Under the pieces are notes generated by a model. The model was not told the DNA's origin. It searched no databases and saw only the letters and a program-made list of their open reading frames with translations. Below, piece after piece: positions 1-6,664 of a stretch of 11,069 nucleotides of DNA. The stretch is from Geobacter sp. UBA6802 (GTDB lineage Bacteria; Desulfobacterota; Desulfuromonadia; Geobacterales; Pseudopelobacteraceae). A program made the translations under genes and the position numbers. Every line of letters begins with the position of its first letter. The stretch's first letter is position 1. The stretch covers positions 1 to 11,069 of the forward strand of contig DKFG01000040.1 of the NCBI GenBank assembly GCA_002452325.1. The letters run 5' to 3'.

Positions 1-816
1 CTGGTGGCGGCTGGTGAGATCGGCGGTATCCTGGATACCATCCTCAACCGTCTGGCGGCCTACATCGAAAAGGCGATGAAGCTTAAAAAGCAGATCAAGG
101 GGGCCATGGTCTATCCGGTCCCCATCATGTCGATCGCCGTGATTGTGGTGGGCGTGATCCTGGTCTTCGTCATTCCGACCTTTGCCAAGATGTTTGCCGA
201 CTTCGGCGGCGATCTGCCAGGTCCCACCAAGTTCGTTATCGCCCTGTCGGATTTTCTGCTGAAGTACATCATCGTGATCATCGCCGCCATCTTCGCCACC
301 ATCTGGGGGTTCAAAAAGCTCTATGCCACCCCCGTGGGCCGCAAGAAGATCGATGCCTTTGCCCTCAAGGCGCCGATCGCCGGGCCGCTGATCCGCAAGG
401 TGGCGGTGGCCAAGTTCACCCGTACCCTGGGAACCATGGTCAGCTCCGGGGTGCCGATCATGGACGGCCTGGAGATCGTGGCCAAGACAGCCGGCAACAA
501 GATTGTGGAAGAGGCGATCTACGGGGTGCGGCAGGCCATCTCGGAAGGCAAGACCATGGCCGAGCCGCTGCAGTCATGCGGCATTTTTCCGCCCATGGTG
601 GTGCAGATGATCGCGGTCGGTGAGGCCACCGGCGCCATGGATGCCATGCTGAACAAGATCGCTGATTTTTATGACGATGAGGTTGATGACGCGGTCTCTG
701 CCATGACCTCCATGATGGAACCGCTCTTGATGGTTTTTCTGGGTACCACGGTAGGGGGGTTAGTTGTGGCCATGTACCTGCCGATCTTCAAACTTGCCGG
801 CGCTGTGGGAGGATAG
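1..816 (+). CDS. pilC: PilC, type IV pilus inner-membrane platform protein (5' end outside window)
   Basis: This is the C-terminal ~271 residues of a GspF/PilC-family protein, open at the left edge of the window. PilC is the polytopic inner-membrane platform that couples the assembly and retraction ATPases (PilB, PilT) to pilin polymerisation. The visible part has the duplicated GspF layout: a cytoplasmic helical stretch, a hydrophobic pair at about residues 40-60 and 85-105 of the fragment, a second GspF repeat in which a phrase like FTRTLGTMVSSGVPIMDGL is typical of the family, the MIAVGEATGAMDAML repeat of the N-terminal phrase VAAGEIGGILDTIL, and a C-terminal membrane segment. Full-length family members are about 400 residues, so roughly a third is missing. 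pilS follows after a short gap of about 33 bases, consistent with one operon. Identification is firm; the true start lies upstream. Confidence 0.93.
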   Translation: MVAAGEIGGILDTILNRLAAYIEKAMKLKKQIKGAMVYPVPIMSIAVIVVGVILVFVIPTFAKMFADFGGDLPGPTKFVIALSDFLLKYIIVIIAAIFATIWGFKKLYATPVGRKKIDAFALKAPIAGPLIRKVAVAKFTRTLGTMVSSGVPIMDGLEIVAKTAGNKIVEEAIYGVRQAISEGKTMAEPLQSCGIFPPMVVQMIAVGEATGAMDAMLNKIADFYDDEVDDAVSAMTSMMEPLLMVFLGTTVGGLVVAMYLPIFKLAGAVGG

Positions 817-849
817 TCTCCAGGTGTCGGCCGGTAGCGGTTGTCCGGC

Positions 850-2499
850 ATGATTATTGAGCGCCGGCTGCGGCTCTATATCCTGGCCCGGGTGGTGGTG
901 GTCGGTCTCTTTCTGTCCTCCACCGTTATCCTCAAGTTCACCGATGCTGATGCGCTCGGCATGCCCCAGTTCACCAGCGTCATAGCACTGATGCTGCTTG
1001 CCGGTCTGTTCTCGGCAGGTTCGCTGGCTTTTCTCAAACATCAGCGCTGGCAACTGCCCCTCACCCGCCTGCAGATTGTCTGGGATGTCCTGTTCGTCAC
1101 CATGCTGCTGCTGTTGACGGACGGTATTGCCAGTCCCTATTCCTTTCTATACTTGCTGGCCATCATGCATGCCGGAATGCTGCTGAATCGGCGTCAGGCC
1201 CTCTACACCGCCGCGCTCTGCATCATCCTCTACGGCGCCCTGGTGGACATGCAGTATTATGGCCTGCTGCGGATGATCGGCCTTGGTGCCGAGGCGGCCC
1301 TGTATCGTGGTGAAGTGGTCATTCTGTATACGATCTTTCTGCATCTGGTAGGGTTTGTACTGGCTGCGGTTATGGGCAGTCATCTGGCTGAGCGGGCACG
1401 GCAGACTGAACAGGCCCTGCGGGCAACCGAGGTCAACTACGAAGAGCTGAAGCAGCTGCACAGCACTATTGTTGAGCAGCTGGAAAGCGGTCTGATGACC
1501 CTTACCCCTGATGGATTGATCAGGGTGTACAACCCGTATCTGGAGCGGTTGACCGGCCTGACCCAGCCAGAGGCTTACGGTCGTTCAGTGGCGGCGGTGT
1601 TCCCTGGCTTGGAACTGCCGTCTTTATCGTTTGAAGCCCGTCAGCAGGGGGAGTTCAGTTACCGCGCCGAGTCGGGCGAACCGCTCCTGATCGGGTATAC
1701 GGTAACCGGTTTCAACAATCTGCAGGGTGAGCCGGTTGGATTGCTGGTGACCATCAGGGATCTGACTAGACTGAAACAGATGGAACTGGCTCTGAAGCGG
1801 GCTGACCGGCTTGCGGCCTTGGGTGAGCTCTCGGCACGGATGGCCCATGAGATACGCAACCCGTTGGCTGCCATCAGCGGCTCAGTGCAGCTGCTGGCTG
1901 AGCATGGCTGCCTGCGTGATCATGAATCCCGTTTGCTGGCCATTGTGTTGCGGGAATCGGAGCGGCTGAATCTCCTGATTACTGATTTTCTGGCTTACGC
2001 CCGGCCACGTCAGCCTCAGTTGGCATGGTTTGATCTGGTGGCCCTGGCAGCAGATCTGCAGGAACTGCTGGCCGGTGATGCACGCTTCAGTCTGGTCAGG
2101 CTGTGCAGCGATCTGCCGTCTGAATTGCGGATCAGGGCTGACCGGGACCAGCTGCAGCAGGTGCTCCTTAATCTGCTACAGAACGCTGCTGATGCCATGC
2201 CTGATGGTGGGGATATTTTGCTGCAGGCCGATCAACAGCGTGGCATTGATGATGCCGGCAGCAGCTATGGATTGCTGCGGATCAGGGTGGCGGATCAGGG
2301 GATCGGCATGGACTCCGAGACCTGTCGTCACCTGTTTGAGCCGTTCTGGACCACCAAACCGAACGGCACCGGCCTGGGCCTGGCAACGGTTTATCGGATT
2401 GTAGAGGGGCATCAGGGCAGTGTGCAGGTTGATCCCCGTCCGGAAGGCGGTACGGTAGTGACGCTGTTGTTGCCGATGCTGGAGGAAGAGGATGGCTAA
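850..2499 (+). CDS. pilS: PilS, membrane sensor histidine kinase of the pilus two-component system
   Basis: A 549-residue histidine kinase. In order: a hydrophobic N-terminal region with several membrane segments (about residues 10-185), a short coiled linker, a PAS domain (about 205-310), a HisKA dimerisation domain with the phospho-accepting His333 in the HEIRNPL box, and a HATPase_c domain with the N box (NLLQNAADA, around Asn445), the GIGMD box and a GTGLGLAT G2 box near residue 506. It would autophosphorylate and pass the phosphate to PilR, encoded next; the genes overlap by 8 bases, implying coupled translation. The start is uncertain: an in-frame TTG at 841 would add three residues, but ATG 850 is preferred because it is ATG and gives the expected basic leader MIIERRLRLY. 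Neither start has a clear Shine-Dalgarno sequence, so coupling to upstream translation is possible. In other bacteria PilS senses the pilin pool in the inner membrane; that function is inferred here from family and position. Confidence 0.93.
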   Translation: MIIERRLRLYILARVVVVGLFLSSTVILKFTDADALGMPQFTSVIALMLLAGLFSAGSLAFLKHQRWQLPLTRLQIVWDVLFVTMLLLLTDGIASPYSFLYLLAIMHAGMLLNRRQALYTAALCIILYGALVDMQYYGLLRMIGLGAEAALYRGEVVILYTIFLHLVGFVLAAVMGSHLAERARQTEQALRATEVNYEELKQLHSTIVEQLESGLMTLTPDGLIRVYNPYLERLTGLTQPEAYGRSVAAVFPGLELPSLSFEARQQGEFSYRAESGEPLLIGYTVTGFNNLQGEPVGLLVTIRDLTRLKQMELALKRADRLAALGELSARMAHEIRNPLAAISGSVQLLAEHGCLRDHESRLLAIVLRESERLNLLITDFLAYARPRQPQLAWFDLVALAADLQELLAGDARFSLVRLCSDLPSELRIRADRDQLQQVLLNLLQNAADAMPDGGDILLQADQQRGIDDAGSSYGLLRIRVADQGIGMDSETCRHLFEPFWTTKPNGTGLGLATVYRIVEGHQGSVQVDPRPEGGTVVTLLLPMLEEEDG

Positions 2500-3865
2500 G
2501 ACCAGGCTGCTGGTTGTTGATGATGAGCTGAGCATGCGGGAGTTTCTGGCGATCCTGCTTGAGCGTGAAGGGTACGAGGTGGTGACCGCCGGCGATGCTG
2601 CCACTGCGCTGTCCCATCTGGCTTCGACAGAGTTTGCTCTGGTGATCTCCGATGTGCAGATGCCCGGCCTGAACGGTCTGGCTTTACTGGAGCGGATCAA
2701 AGAGGCCAGCCCGGAAACGGTCGTGCTGCTGATTACCGCCTTTTCTACTGCTGAACAGGCGGTGGAGGCGATGAAGCTGGGAGCCTACGACTATCTGGCC
2801 AAACCGTTCAAGGTGGATGAGGTCAAGCTGCTGGTTGCCAATGCCCTTGAAAAGCGAGACCTGCGCCGTGAGAACCGGCAATTGCGCGAAAAAGTGGCGG
2901 TCTGCGACGGCTATGGCGGTATTGTGGGCAACTCCCGGCGGATGCAGGAGCTTTTTCAGCTGTTGGGCAAGGTTGCTGAGTCTACTACCACGGTGTTGAT
3001 CTCAGGAGAAAGCGGCACCGGCAAGGAACTGGCAGCCCGGGCGATTCACCATGCCGGTCCGCGCCGCAGCAAGCCTTTTGTGGCAGTCAACTGCGGGGCC
3101 ATTCCGGAAAATCTGATTGAGAGTGAACTGTTCGGCCATGCCCGCGGGGCCTTTACCGGAGCGGTGGGAGAGCGTCCCGGCCTGTTTGAGCAGGCAGGTG
3201 GCGGCACGGTCTTTCTGGATGAGATCGGTGAGCTGCCGCTGGCCATGCAGACCCGCCTGTTGCGGGTGATCCAGGAGCGGGAGGTGCGCCGGGTTGGCGG
3301 GAGTTCGGTCAAGAAGGTGGATGTCAGGCTTGTGGCCGCCTCAAACCGTGATCTGGAACAGCAGGTAAAAGACGGCAGTTTCAGGGATGACCTGTACTAC
3401 CGGATCAATGTGGTGCAGGTGGTCATGCCGCCATTGCGGGAGCGGGTAGAAGATATACCGCTCTTGGTGGAACACCTTGTCCGCAAGCATGGCAAACCAG
3501 GTTCTCTTGTAATGCCGGACGCGTTGCAGGCATTGATGGTCTACCAGTTTCCCGGTAATGTGCGTGAGCTTGAAAACATCATAGAGCGGAGCCTGGTACT
3601 GGATCCTCACCGGATAACCCTGGCCAGTCTGCCGGCCCAGGTAAGGAATGCGGTCAAGCAGTTTGACCTGCACACCGCTGTGGAGATCCCTGACGAGGGG
3701 ATTGAACTTGAACCGGCCCTAGAGCAGCTTGAGAGGCAATATCTGGTCAAGGCCCTGGAAAAATCAGGGGGCAGCAAGACCAAGGCTGCCGAACTGCTGG
3801 GGATGTCGTTTCGTTCCTATCGTTACAAGTTGTCAAAATTTGGATTAACTGCAGAGGGGGAGTAG
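2492..3865 (+). CDS. pilR: PilR, sigma-54-dependent response regulator
   Basis: A 457-residue NtrC-type regulator. The receiver domain (about 4-118) has the acidic pair D10/D11 and the phospho-acceptor Asp54 in LVISDVQMPG. The central AAA+ domain (about 140-375) has a Walker A GESGTGKE at 172-179, the sigma-54-contacting GAFTGA loop at 219-224 and a Walker B region FLDEIGE. A Fis-type helix-turn-helix closes the protein (KAAELLGMSFRSYRYKL, near the C terminus). The start is supported by GGAGGAAGAGG directly ahead of ATG and by the overlap with the end of pilS. PilR activates pilin transcription with sigma-54 RNA polymerase in characterised species. Geobacter usually carries the pilin gene pilA shortly downstream; none is visible here, and the downstream gap leads into lipoprotein and DGR genes instead. 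No sequence in that gap fits a sigma-54 promoter with correct spacing. Confidence 0.95.
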   Translation: MAKTRLLVVDDELSMREFLAILLEREGYEVVTAGDAATALSHLASTEFALVISDVQMPGLNGLALLERIKEASPETVVLLITAFSTAEQAVEAMKLGAYDYLAKPFKVDEVKLLVANALEKRDLRRENRQLREKVAVCDGYGGIVGNSRRMQELFQLLGKVAESTTTVLISGESGTGKELAARAIHHAGPRRSKPFVAVNCGAIPENLIESELFGHARGAFTGAVGERPGLFEQAGGGTVFLDEIGELPLAMQTRLLRVIQEREVRRVGGSSVKKVDVRLVAASNRDLEQQVKDGSFRDDLYYRINVVQVVMPPLRERVEDIPLLVEHLVRKHGKPGSLVMPDALQALMVYQFPGNVRELENIIERSLVLDPHRITLASLPAQVRNAVKQFDLHTAVEIPDEGIELEPALEQLERQYLVKALEKSGGSKTKAAELLGMSFRSYRYKLSKFGLTAEGE

Positions 3866-3920
3866 CTGCCGTAAACGAGCTGGTAGTGCGCTGCAGTACT
3901 CCACTGGGAGCTCTTTCCTC

Positions 3921-3949
3921 TTGACATCATTTTGGTTGTTCTGTACAGA
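3921..3949 (+). promoter_or_regulatory. Candidate sigma-70 promoter ahead of the lipoprotein/DGR operon
   Basis: A perfect -35 hexamer TTGACA (3921-3926) is followed after 17 bases by TACAGA (3944-3949), a weak match to TATAAT. Transcription would start near 3957, giving a leader of about 200 bases before the lipoprotein start at 4160. The -35 box and spacing are seen directly; activity is inferred. It may alternatively be a chance match. Confidence 0.4.
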
Positions 3950-3956
3950 TTTTTGA

Positions 3957-4073
3957 CCTAAAAGCCACCTGACGAGTCCTTTTTATGCACAGCACAATGT
4001 CGTAGAACCATGTTTGTCATCAGGCCGCCTGGTGTCCCAGCGGTCAGGCATGTCACTGTGGGCTTTTGTTTTT
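3957..4073 (+). ncRNA. Candidate structured 5' leader (riboswitch-like), class unknown
   Basis: The stretch between the candidate promoter and the terminator has nested complementarity. AAAAGCCAC (3960-3968) can pair with GTGGGCTTTT (4058-4067) apart from one bulged base. CCTGAC (3968-3973) can pair with GTCAGG (4043-4048). Inside lies a hairpin with CTGG (4029-4032) and CCAG (4037-4040) around a four-base loop, extended by CCG/CGG (4025-4027 with 4041-4043). The two outer helices share a base, so they need not form together exactly as listed. With the terminator following at once and a lipoprotein gene after that, the arrangement resembles an attenuating leader. The conserved core of the GEMM (cyclic dinucleotide) riboswitch, common in Geobacter, was looked for and not found. 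It could also be a small RNA or pilR 3' untranslated sequence. Confidence 0.3.
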
Positions 4074-4115
4074 AACGCCGCGTTTCCGGTTTTTAACCGG
4101 GGGCGCGGCGTTTTT
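4074..4115 (+). terminator. Intrinsic (Rho-independent) terminator
   Basis: A perfect 9-bp stem AACGCCGCG (4074-4082) / CGCGGCGTT (4104-4112) is followed by a run of T (4111-4115). The 21-base loop contains a second 6-bp helix, CCGGTT (4086-4091) with AACCGG (4095-4100). It lies 208 bases after the pilR stop and 45 bases before the lipoprotein start, so it either ends the pil transcript or conditionally ends transcripts from the 3921 promoter. Confidence 0.75.
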
Positions 4116-4159
4116 GCGTTTTAAGCGTTTCAGATGTCATGAAAAGAAAGGAAACAGTT

Positions 4160-4720
4160 ATGGTTAAAAAAACGGGTTTATCACTTTTCGGTTTGCTGGT
4201 TGCGGTGTTGCTGGGGTTGGCGGGGTGCGGCGGAGGAGGTGGAACACCGGTATCTGCCTTTACCGTCACCCCCTTGGCCGGAGCAAACGGCAGCATCTCA
4301 CCGGCAACAGCTGTGACGGTAAACCAGGGCGGTGCCACCAGTTTTACCGTAACACCAAACAGCGGCTATGCCATTGCTTCTGTCACCGGTTGCGGCGGCA
4401 CACTATCGGGCGACACCTACACCACCGGCGCCATCAATGCTGATTGTTCTGTATCTGCAACTTTCAGCCTTCTCAGCTACACCGTCACCCCCTTGGCAGG
4501 CGCAAACGGCAGCATCTCACCGGCAACAGCCCAGACCATCGGCTATAACGGCACCACCAGCTTCACGGTAACACCTGCTGCCGGTTACGCCATCAGCTCA
4601 GTCACCGGCTGCGGTGGTTCTTTGTCCGGCAACACCTACACCACCGGCGCCATTACCGGCAACTGCACGGTCACAGCAGCCTTTGCCAGCGCCACTGGTA
4701 CAGCAAACTTTACCTGGTAA
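4160..4720 (+). CDS. Lipoprotein with two InlB-B-like repeats
   Basis: A 186-residue predicted lipoprotein. Residues 1-22 form a type II signal peptide ending in the lipobox LAGC with lipidated Cys23, followed by a Gly-rich linker. The mature part is two near-identical ~73-residue repeats, each beginning (F/Y)TVTPLAGANGSISPATA, then SFTVTP..GYAI.SVTGCGG, then TYTTGAI and ending in an AxF strand. This resembles the divergent InlB B-repeat family of small beta domains in surface proteins, often with paired cysteines as here. Start 4160 is preferred over ATG 4139 because AAAGGAAA lies at a proper distance and the leader MVKKTG is a normal signal peptide start; 4139 has no ribosome binding site. 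The next gene, the DGR target lipoprotein, begins 11 bases after the stop, so the two are probably co-transcribed. Its biochemical role is unknown; surface display beside the variable protein is inferred. Confidence 0.85.
   Translation: MVKKTGLSLFGLLVAVLLGLAGCGGGGGTPVSAFTVTPLAGANGSISPATAVTVNQGGATSFTVTPNSGYAIASVTGCGGTLSGDTYTTGAINADCSVSATFSLLSYTVTPLAGANGSISPATAQTIGYNGTTSFTVTPAAGYAISSVTGCGGSLSGNTYTTGAITGNCTVTAAFASATGTANFTW
4262..4696 (+). repeat. In-gene tandem repeat, two units with a 219-base period
   Basis: The block starting ACCGTCACCCCCTTGGC at 4262 recurs at 4481. The period is 219 bases, exactly 73 codons, so the units match the two protein repeats. The first ~50 bases of each unit are almost identical, suggesting recent duplication or gene conversion, and recombination could change the repeat number in frame. 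Confidence 0.8.
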
Positions 4721-4731
4721 GGGAGAACAGC

Positions 4732-5928
4732 ATGAAGACATTTTTATCAGCACTACTGATGAGTACAACCATATTCATTGCCGCGTTTCTGGGCGGCTGC
4801 AGCGGTGGCGCCGGAGGTGTCACCGCATCTTCAAACACCGGCGCAGCCACCGCCAGACTGGTCTGGCAGGAGGCAGCCAAAGGCAGCGCAACCAAGGCAT
4901 CCGCCCCGGCAGGTGTGACCACGGTGCGGGTTATTATCAGTGGCAGCGGCATTTCGCCCGATATGCAGCAGGATTACGCCGCCGGAGCAGGCAGCGGTAG
5001 CATCAGCGGCATACCGGCCGGAACCAACCGCACCTTTACCTTTCAGGGGCTTAACGCCGGTAATAGCATAACCCACCAGGCAGTGGTTAATAGCGTCACC
5101 ATCACCGCCGGACAGACCACTGACCTGGGCAGTATTACCATGCTGGTGGTTGTGGTCCCGGCAGCCCCTGCCGGTCTTACGGCAACCGCTATTTCCGCCA
5201 GCCAAACCAATCTTGCCTGGACCGGCAGTGATCAGCTTGAAACCGGCTTTGTCATTGAGCGCAAAACCGGGGCAGGGGGTGTCTGGGCGCAGATAGCCAC
5301 CCCGGCGGCCAATGCAACCAGCTACAGCAACACCGGGCTCAGCGCCGCAACCACCTATTACTACCGCATAAAAGCCACTAACGGCGCAGGAGACTCCGAC
5401 TGGTCCGGGGAGGCGAATGCCACCACCGCCGTTGCAGGTATCCAGATTGCCAAAACCGGCCAGACCACCAGCTATGCCGTCGGGGATGACGGCGAACTGC
5501 AAAAAGGTACTGCCTGGCCCAGTCCGCGCTTTACCGATAACAACAACGGTACGGTAACCGACAATCTGACCGGGCTGGTCTGGCTGAAGAATGCCAACTG
5601 CTTTGGCACACAAACCTGGGCTAATGCACTGACATCTGCCAACACACTGGCATCCGGCGCCTGCGGCCTGACCGACAGCAGCAGCGTTGGTGACTGGCAC
5701 CTACCGAACATCGTAGAGCTGGAAAGCCTGGTGGATGCAGAGCGGTTCAACCCTGCTTTGCCTGCTGGCCATCCGTTCACGGGAGTCCAGTCGTTCGTCT
5801 ACTGGTCTTCCAGTACCGGCGCAGGCAGCGCAGGCAACGCCTGGAACGTGAGCATGGACTACGGCTACGTGGACTACTACGGTAAGGGCAACGGCTTCTA
5901 TGTGTGGCCGGTACGGGCCGGACAGTAG
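4732..5928 (+). CDS. DGR target 1: lipoprotein with Fn3 and DUF1566/Lcl_C variable domain
   Basis: A 398-residue predicted lipoprotein and the intact diversified protein of the DGR. A signal peptide ends in the lipobox LGGC (Cys23). A beta-rich segment follows (about 40-140), then a fibronectin type III domain (about 143-231, with GLTATAISASQTNLAW and TTYYYRIKATN), then a DUF1566/Lcl_C domain (about 237-398) with the hallmark phrases LVWLKNANCFG, GDWHLPN and the ending YVWPVRAGQ. DUF1566 and related C-type lectin folds are classic DGR scaffolds whose C-terminal surface tolerates changes. Codons ~351-397 are VR1. GGGAG ahead of ATG 4732 supports the start. By analogy with lipoprotein DGR targets such as the Legionella one, the product probably sits on the outer surface and binds a ligand; the ligand is unknown. 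The reading frame is intact, unlike target 2. Confidence 0.9.
   Translation: MKTFLSALLMSTTIFIAAFLGGCSGGAGGVTASSNTGAATARLVWQEAAKGSATKASAPAGVTTVRVIISGSGISPDMQQDYAAGAGSGSISGIPAGTNRTFTFQGLNAGNSITHQAVVNSVTITAGQTTDLGSITMLVVVVPAAPAGLTATAISASQTNLAWTGSDQLETGFVIERKTGAGGVWAQIATPAANATSYSNTGLSAATTYYYRIKATNGAGDSDWSGEANATTAVAGIQIAKTGQTTSYAVGDDGELQKGTAWPSPRFTDNNNGTVTDNLTGLVWLKNANCFGTQTWANALTSANTLASGACGLTDSSSVGDWHLPNIVELESLVDAERFNPALPAGHPFTGVQSFVYWSSSTGAGSAGNAWNVSMDYGYVDYYGKGNGFYVWPVRAGQ
5782..5922 (+). other. DGR variable region 1 (VR1)
   Basis: This 141-base segment aligns without gaps to the template at 6502-6642. By eye there are 28 mismatches and 27 are at template adenines (A to G or T); the exception is a T-to-C change at 5868 opposite 6588. 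Of the 19 Asn codons in the template, 16 encode another residue here, including Phe, Val, Gly, Ser, Asp and Tyr, with no stop codon. The 3' end (TGTGTGGCCGGTACGGGCC) acts as the presumed IMH, the sequence that fixes where retrohoming starts; it differs from the template at one A. Confidence 0.96.
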
Positions 5929-5960
5929 TAGATTATTTGGGTTTTATTTGGAGATTTGCT

Positions 5961-6353
5961 ATGGCTCGTTATGACCATCTGCCCATTTACCGCAGTGCCA
6001 TGAAGCTGGCGGTGCATCTGGAAACCGTGGTGCGGGGTTTTCCCCGTTATGTAAAATACACCCTGGGCAGCGAGATGCGTCTGAAATCACAGCAGGCAGT
6101 GGCACTGATTATTAAGGCCAATGGTCGGCGTGACAAGCGGGAGACGCTGGTTCTGCTGCGTGACGAGCTGGAGCAGTTGCTGGTGCAGGCCAGAATCTGT
6201 CAGGAAACAGGAGGTTTTAGAAGTTTTGCATCATTTGCCACCACCGTAGAGCTGGTCGGGCAGGTTGTCCGCCAGGCCGAGGGGTGGCTGAAGGCATCCG
6301 GGGCGCGGGGAGCGCCAGAACCGCAGGGCACCAGCCCGGCGGGAGTGCGGTAG
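5961..6353 (+). CDS. avd: Avd, DGR accessory variability protein (four-helix bundle)
   Basis: A 130-residue, highly charged, mostly helical protein. The opening MARYDHLPIYRSAMKLAVHL, the positively charged KANGRRDKR patch and the DELEQLLVQARICQETGGF helix fit the Avd/four-helix-bundle family (related to the 23S rRNA intervening-sequence protein). Avd forms a pentameric barrel that binds the RT and template RNA and is needed for mutagenic reverse transcription in characterised DGRs. Start 5961 is chosen over an upstream in-frame ATG at 5904 because GGAG lies at 5950-5953 and 5904 is inside the target gene. It lies 32 bases after the target stop and ahead of TR, a common DGR order. The last ~17 residues, rich in Gly, Pro and Ala, look like a disordered tail. 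The gene appears intact although its RT partner is not. Confidence 0.87.
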   Translation: MARYDHLPIYRSAMKLAVHLETVVRGFPRYVKYTLGSEMRLKSQQAVALIIKANGRRDKRETLVLLRDELEQLLVQARICQETGGFRSFASFATTVELVGQVVRQAEGWLKASGARGAPEPQGTSPAGVR

Positions 6354-6381
6354 TACCACTGTGCGCCTTTTCCGCCGCTCC

Positions 6382-6429
6382 CTTCGACTCCGCTCAGGGA
6401 CCGTCAGCGTGGGCTGAGCGGAGTCGAAG
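6382..6429. repeat. Perfect 16-bp inverted repeat between avd and TR
   Basis: CTTCGACTCCGCTCAG (6382-6397) is exactly complementary to CTGAGCGGAGTCGAAG (6414-6429) around a 16-base spacer. There is no T-run, so it is not a standard terminator. The arm sequence resembles a palindromic repeat common across bacterial genomes (from memory), so it may be an inserted REP-like unit. It could also fold in the TR transcript, whose spacer structure matters in characterised DGRs. Confidence 0.85.
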
Positions 6430-6500
6430 CCCGGCATACCAGGGCAGGCCGCCGTACCCGGAGGGATCGGCGGCCCAAGACAACCAAGAGAAAAGGCAAG

Positions 6501-6642
6501 CGGAGTCCAGTCAAACAACTACTGGTCTTCCAGTACCAACGCAGGCAACACAAACAACGCCTGGAACGTGAACATGAACAACGGCAATGTGAACAACAAC
6601 AATAAGAACAACAACAACTATGTATGGCCGGTACGGGCCGGA
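6501..6642 (+). other. DGR template region (TR)
   Basis: This is the adenine-rich copy in the VR1-TR pair. It has AAC/AAT codons at 19 positions in the frame corresponding to the target protein, with the invariant phrases YWSSS and YVWPVRAG at matching places. It lies between avd and the RT remnant, in the same orientation as the VRs. About 54 of 141 positions are A; 27 of them differ in VR1. The TR 3' end reads TGTATGGCCGG where every VR copy examined reads TGTGTGGCCGG or a truncated form, consistent with the IMH*/IMH difference that makes transfer one-way. It is not itself a gene; the ORFs crossing it are incidental. Confidence 0.95.
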
Positions 6643-6664
6643 GAGTGGACCCCCCGCGTCCCGG

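Noticed and set aside
3882..3897. Possible sigma-54 promoter TGGTAGTGCGCTGC after pilR
   Set aside because: The distance between the GG and GC elements is one base too short and the TTGC element is incomplete.
3968..3978. CTGACGA resembling a hammerhead ribozyme core
   Set aside because: No GAAA segment with matching stems II and III follows, so the ribozyme fold cannot be completed.
3957..4073. GEMM (cyclic di-GMP or cyclic AMP-GMP) riboswitch
   Set aside because: Only a few short matches such as AAAGCCAC are present; the conserved core and tetraloop receptor could not be found.
4831..5700. 289-codon open frame on the - strand within target 1
   Set aside because: It is a shadow of the GC-rich, low-complexity target gene: Gly/Ala/Cys-rich, with no recognisable domain and no ribosome binding site.
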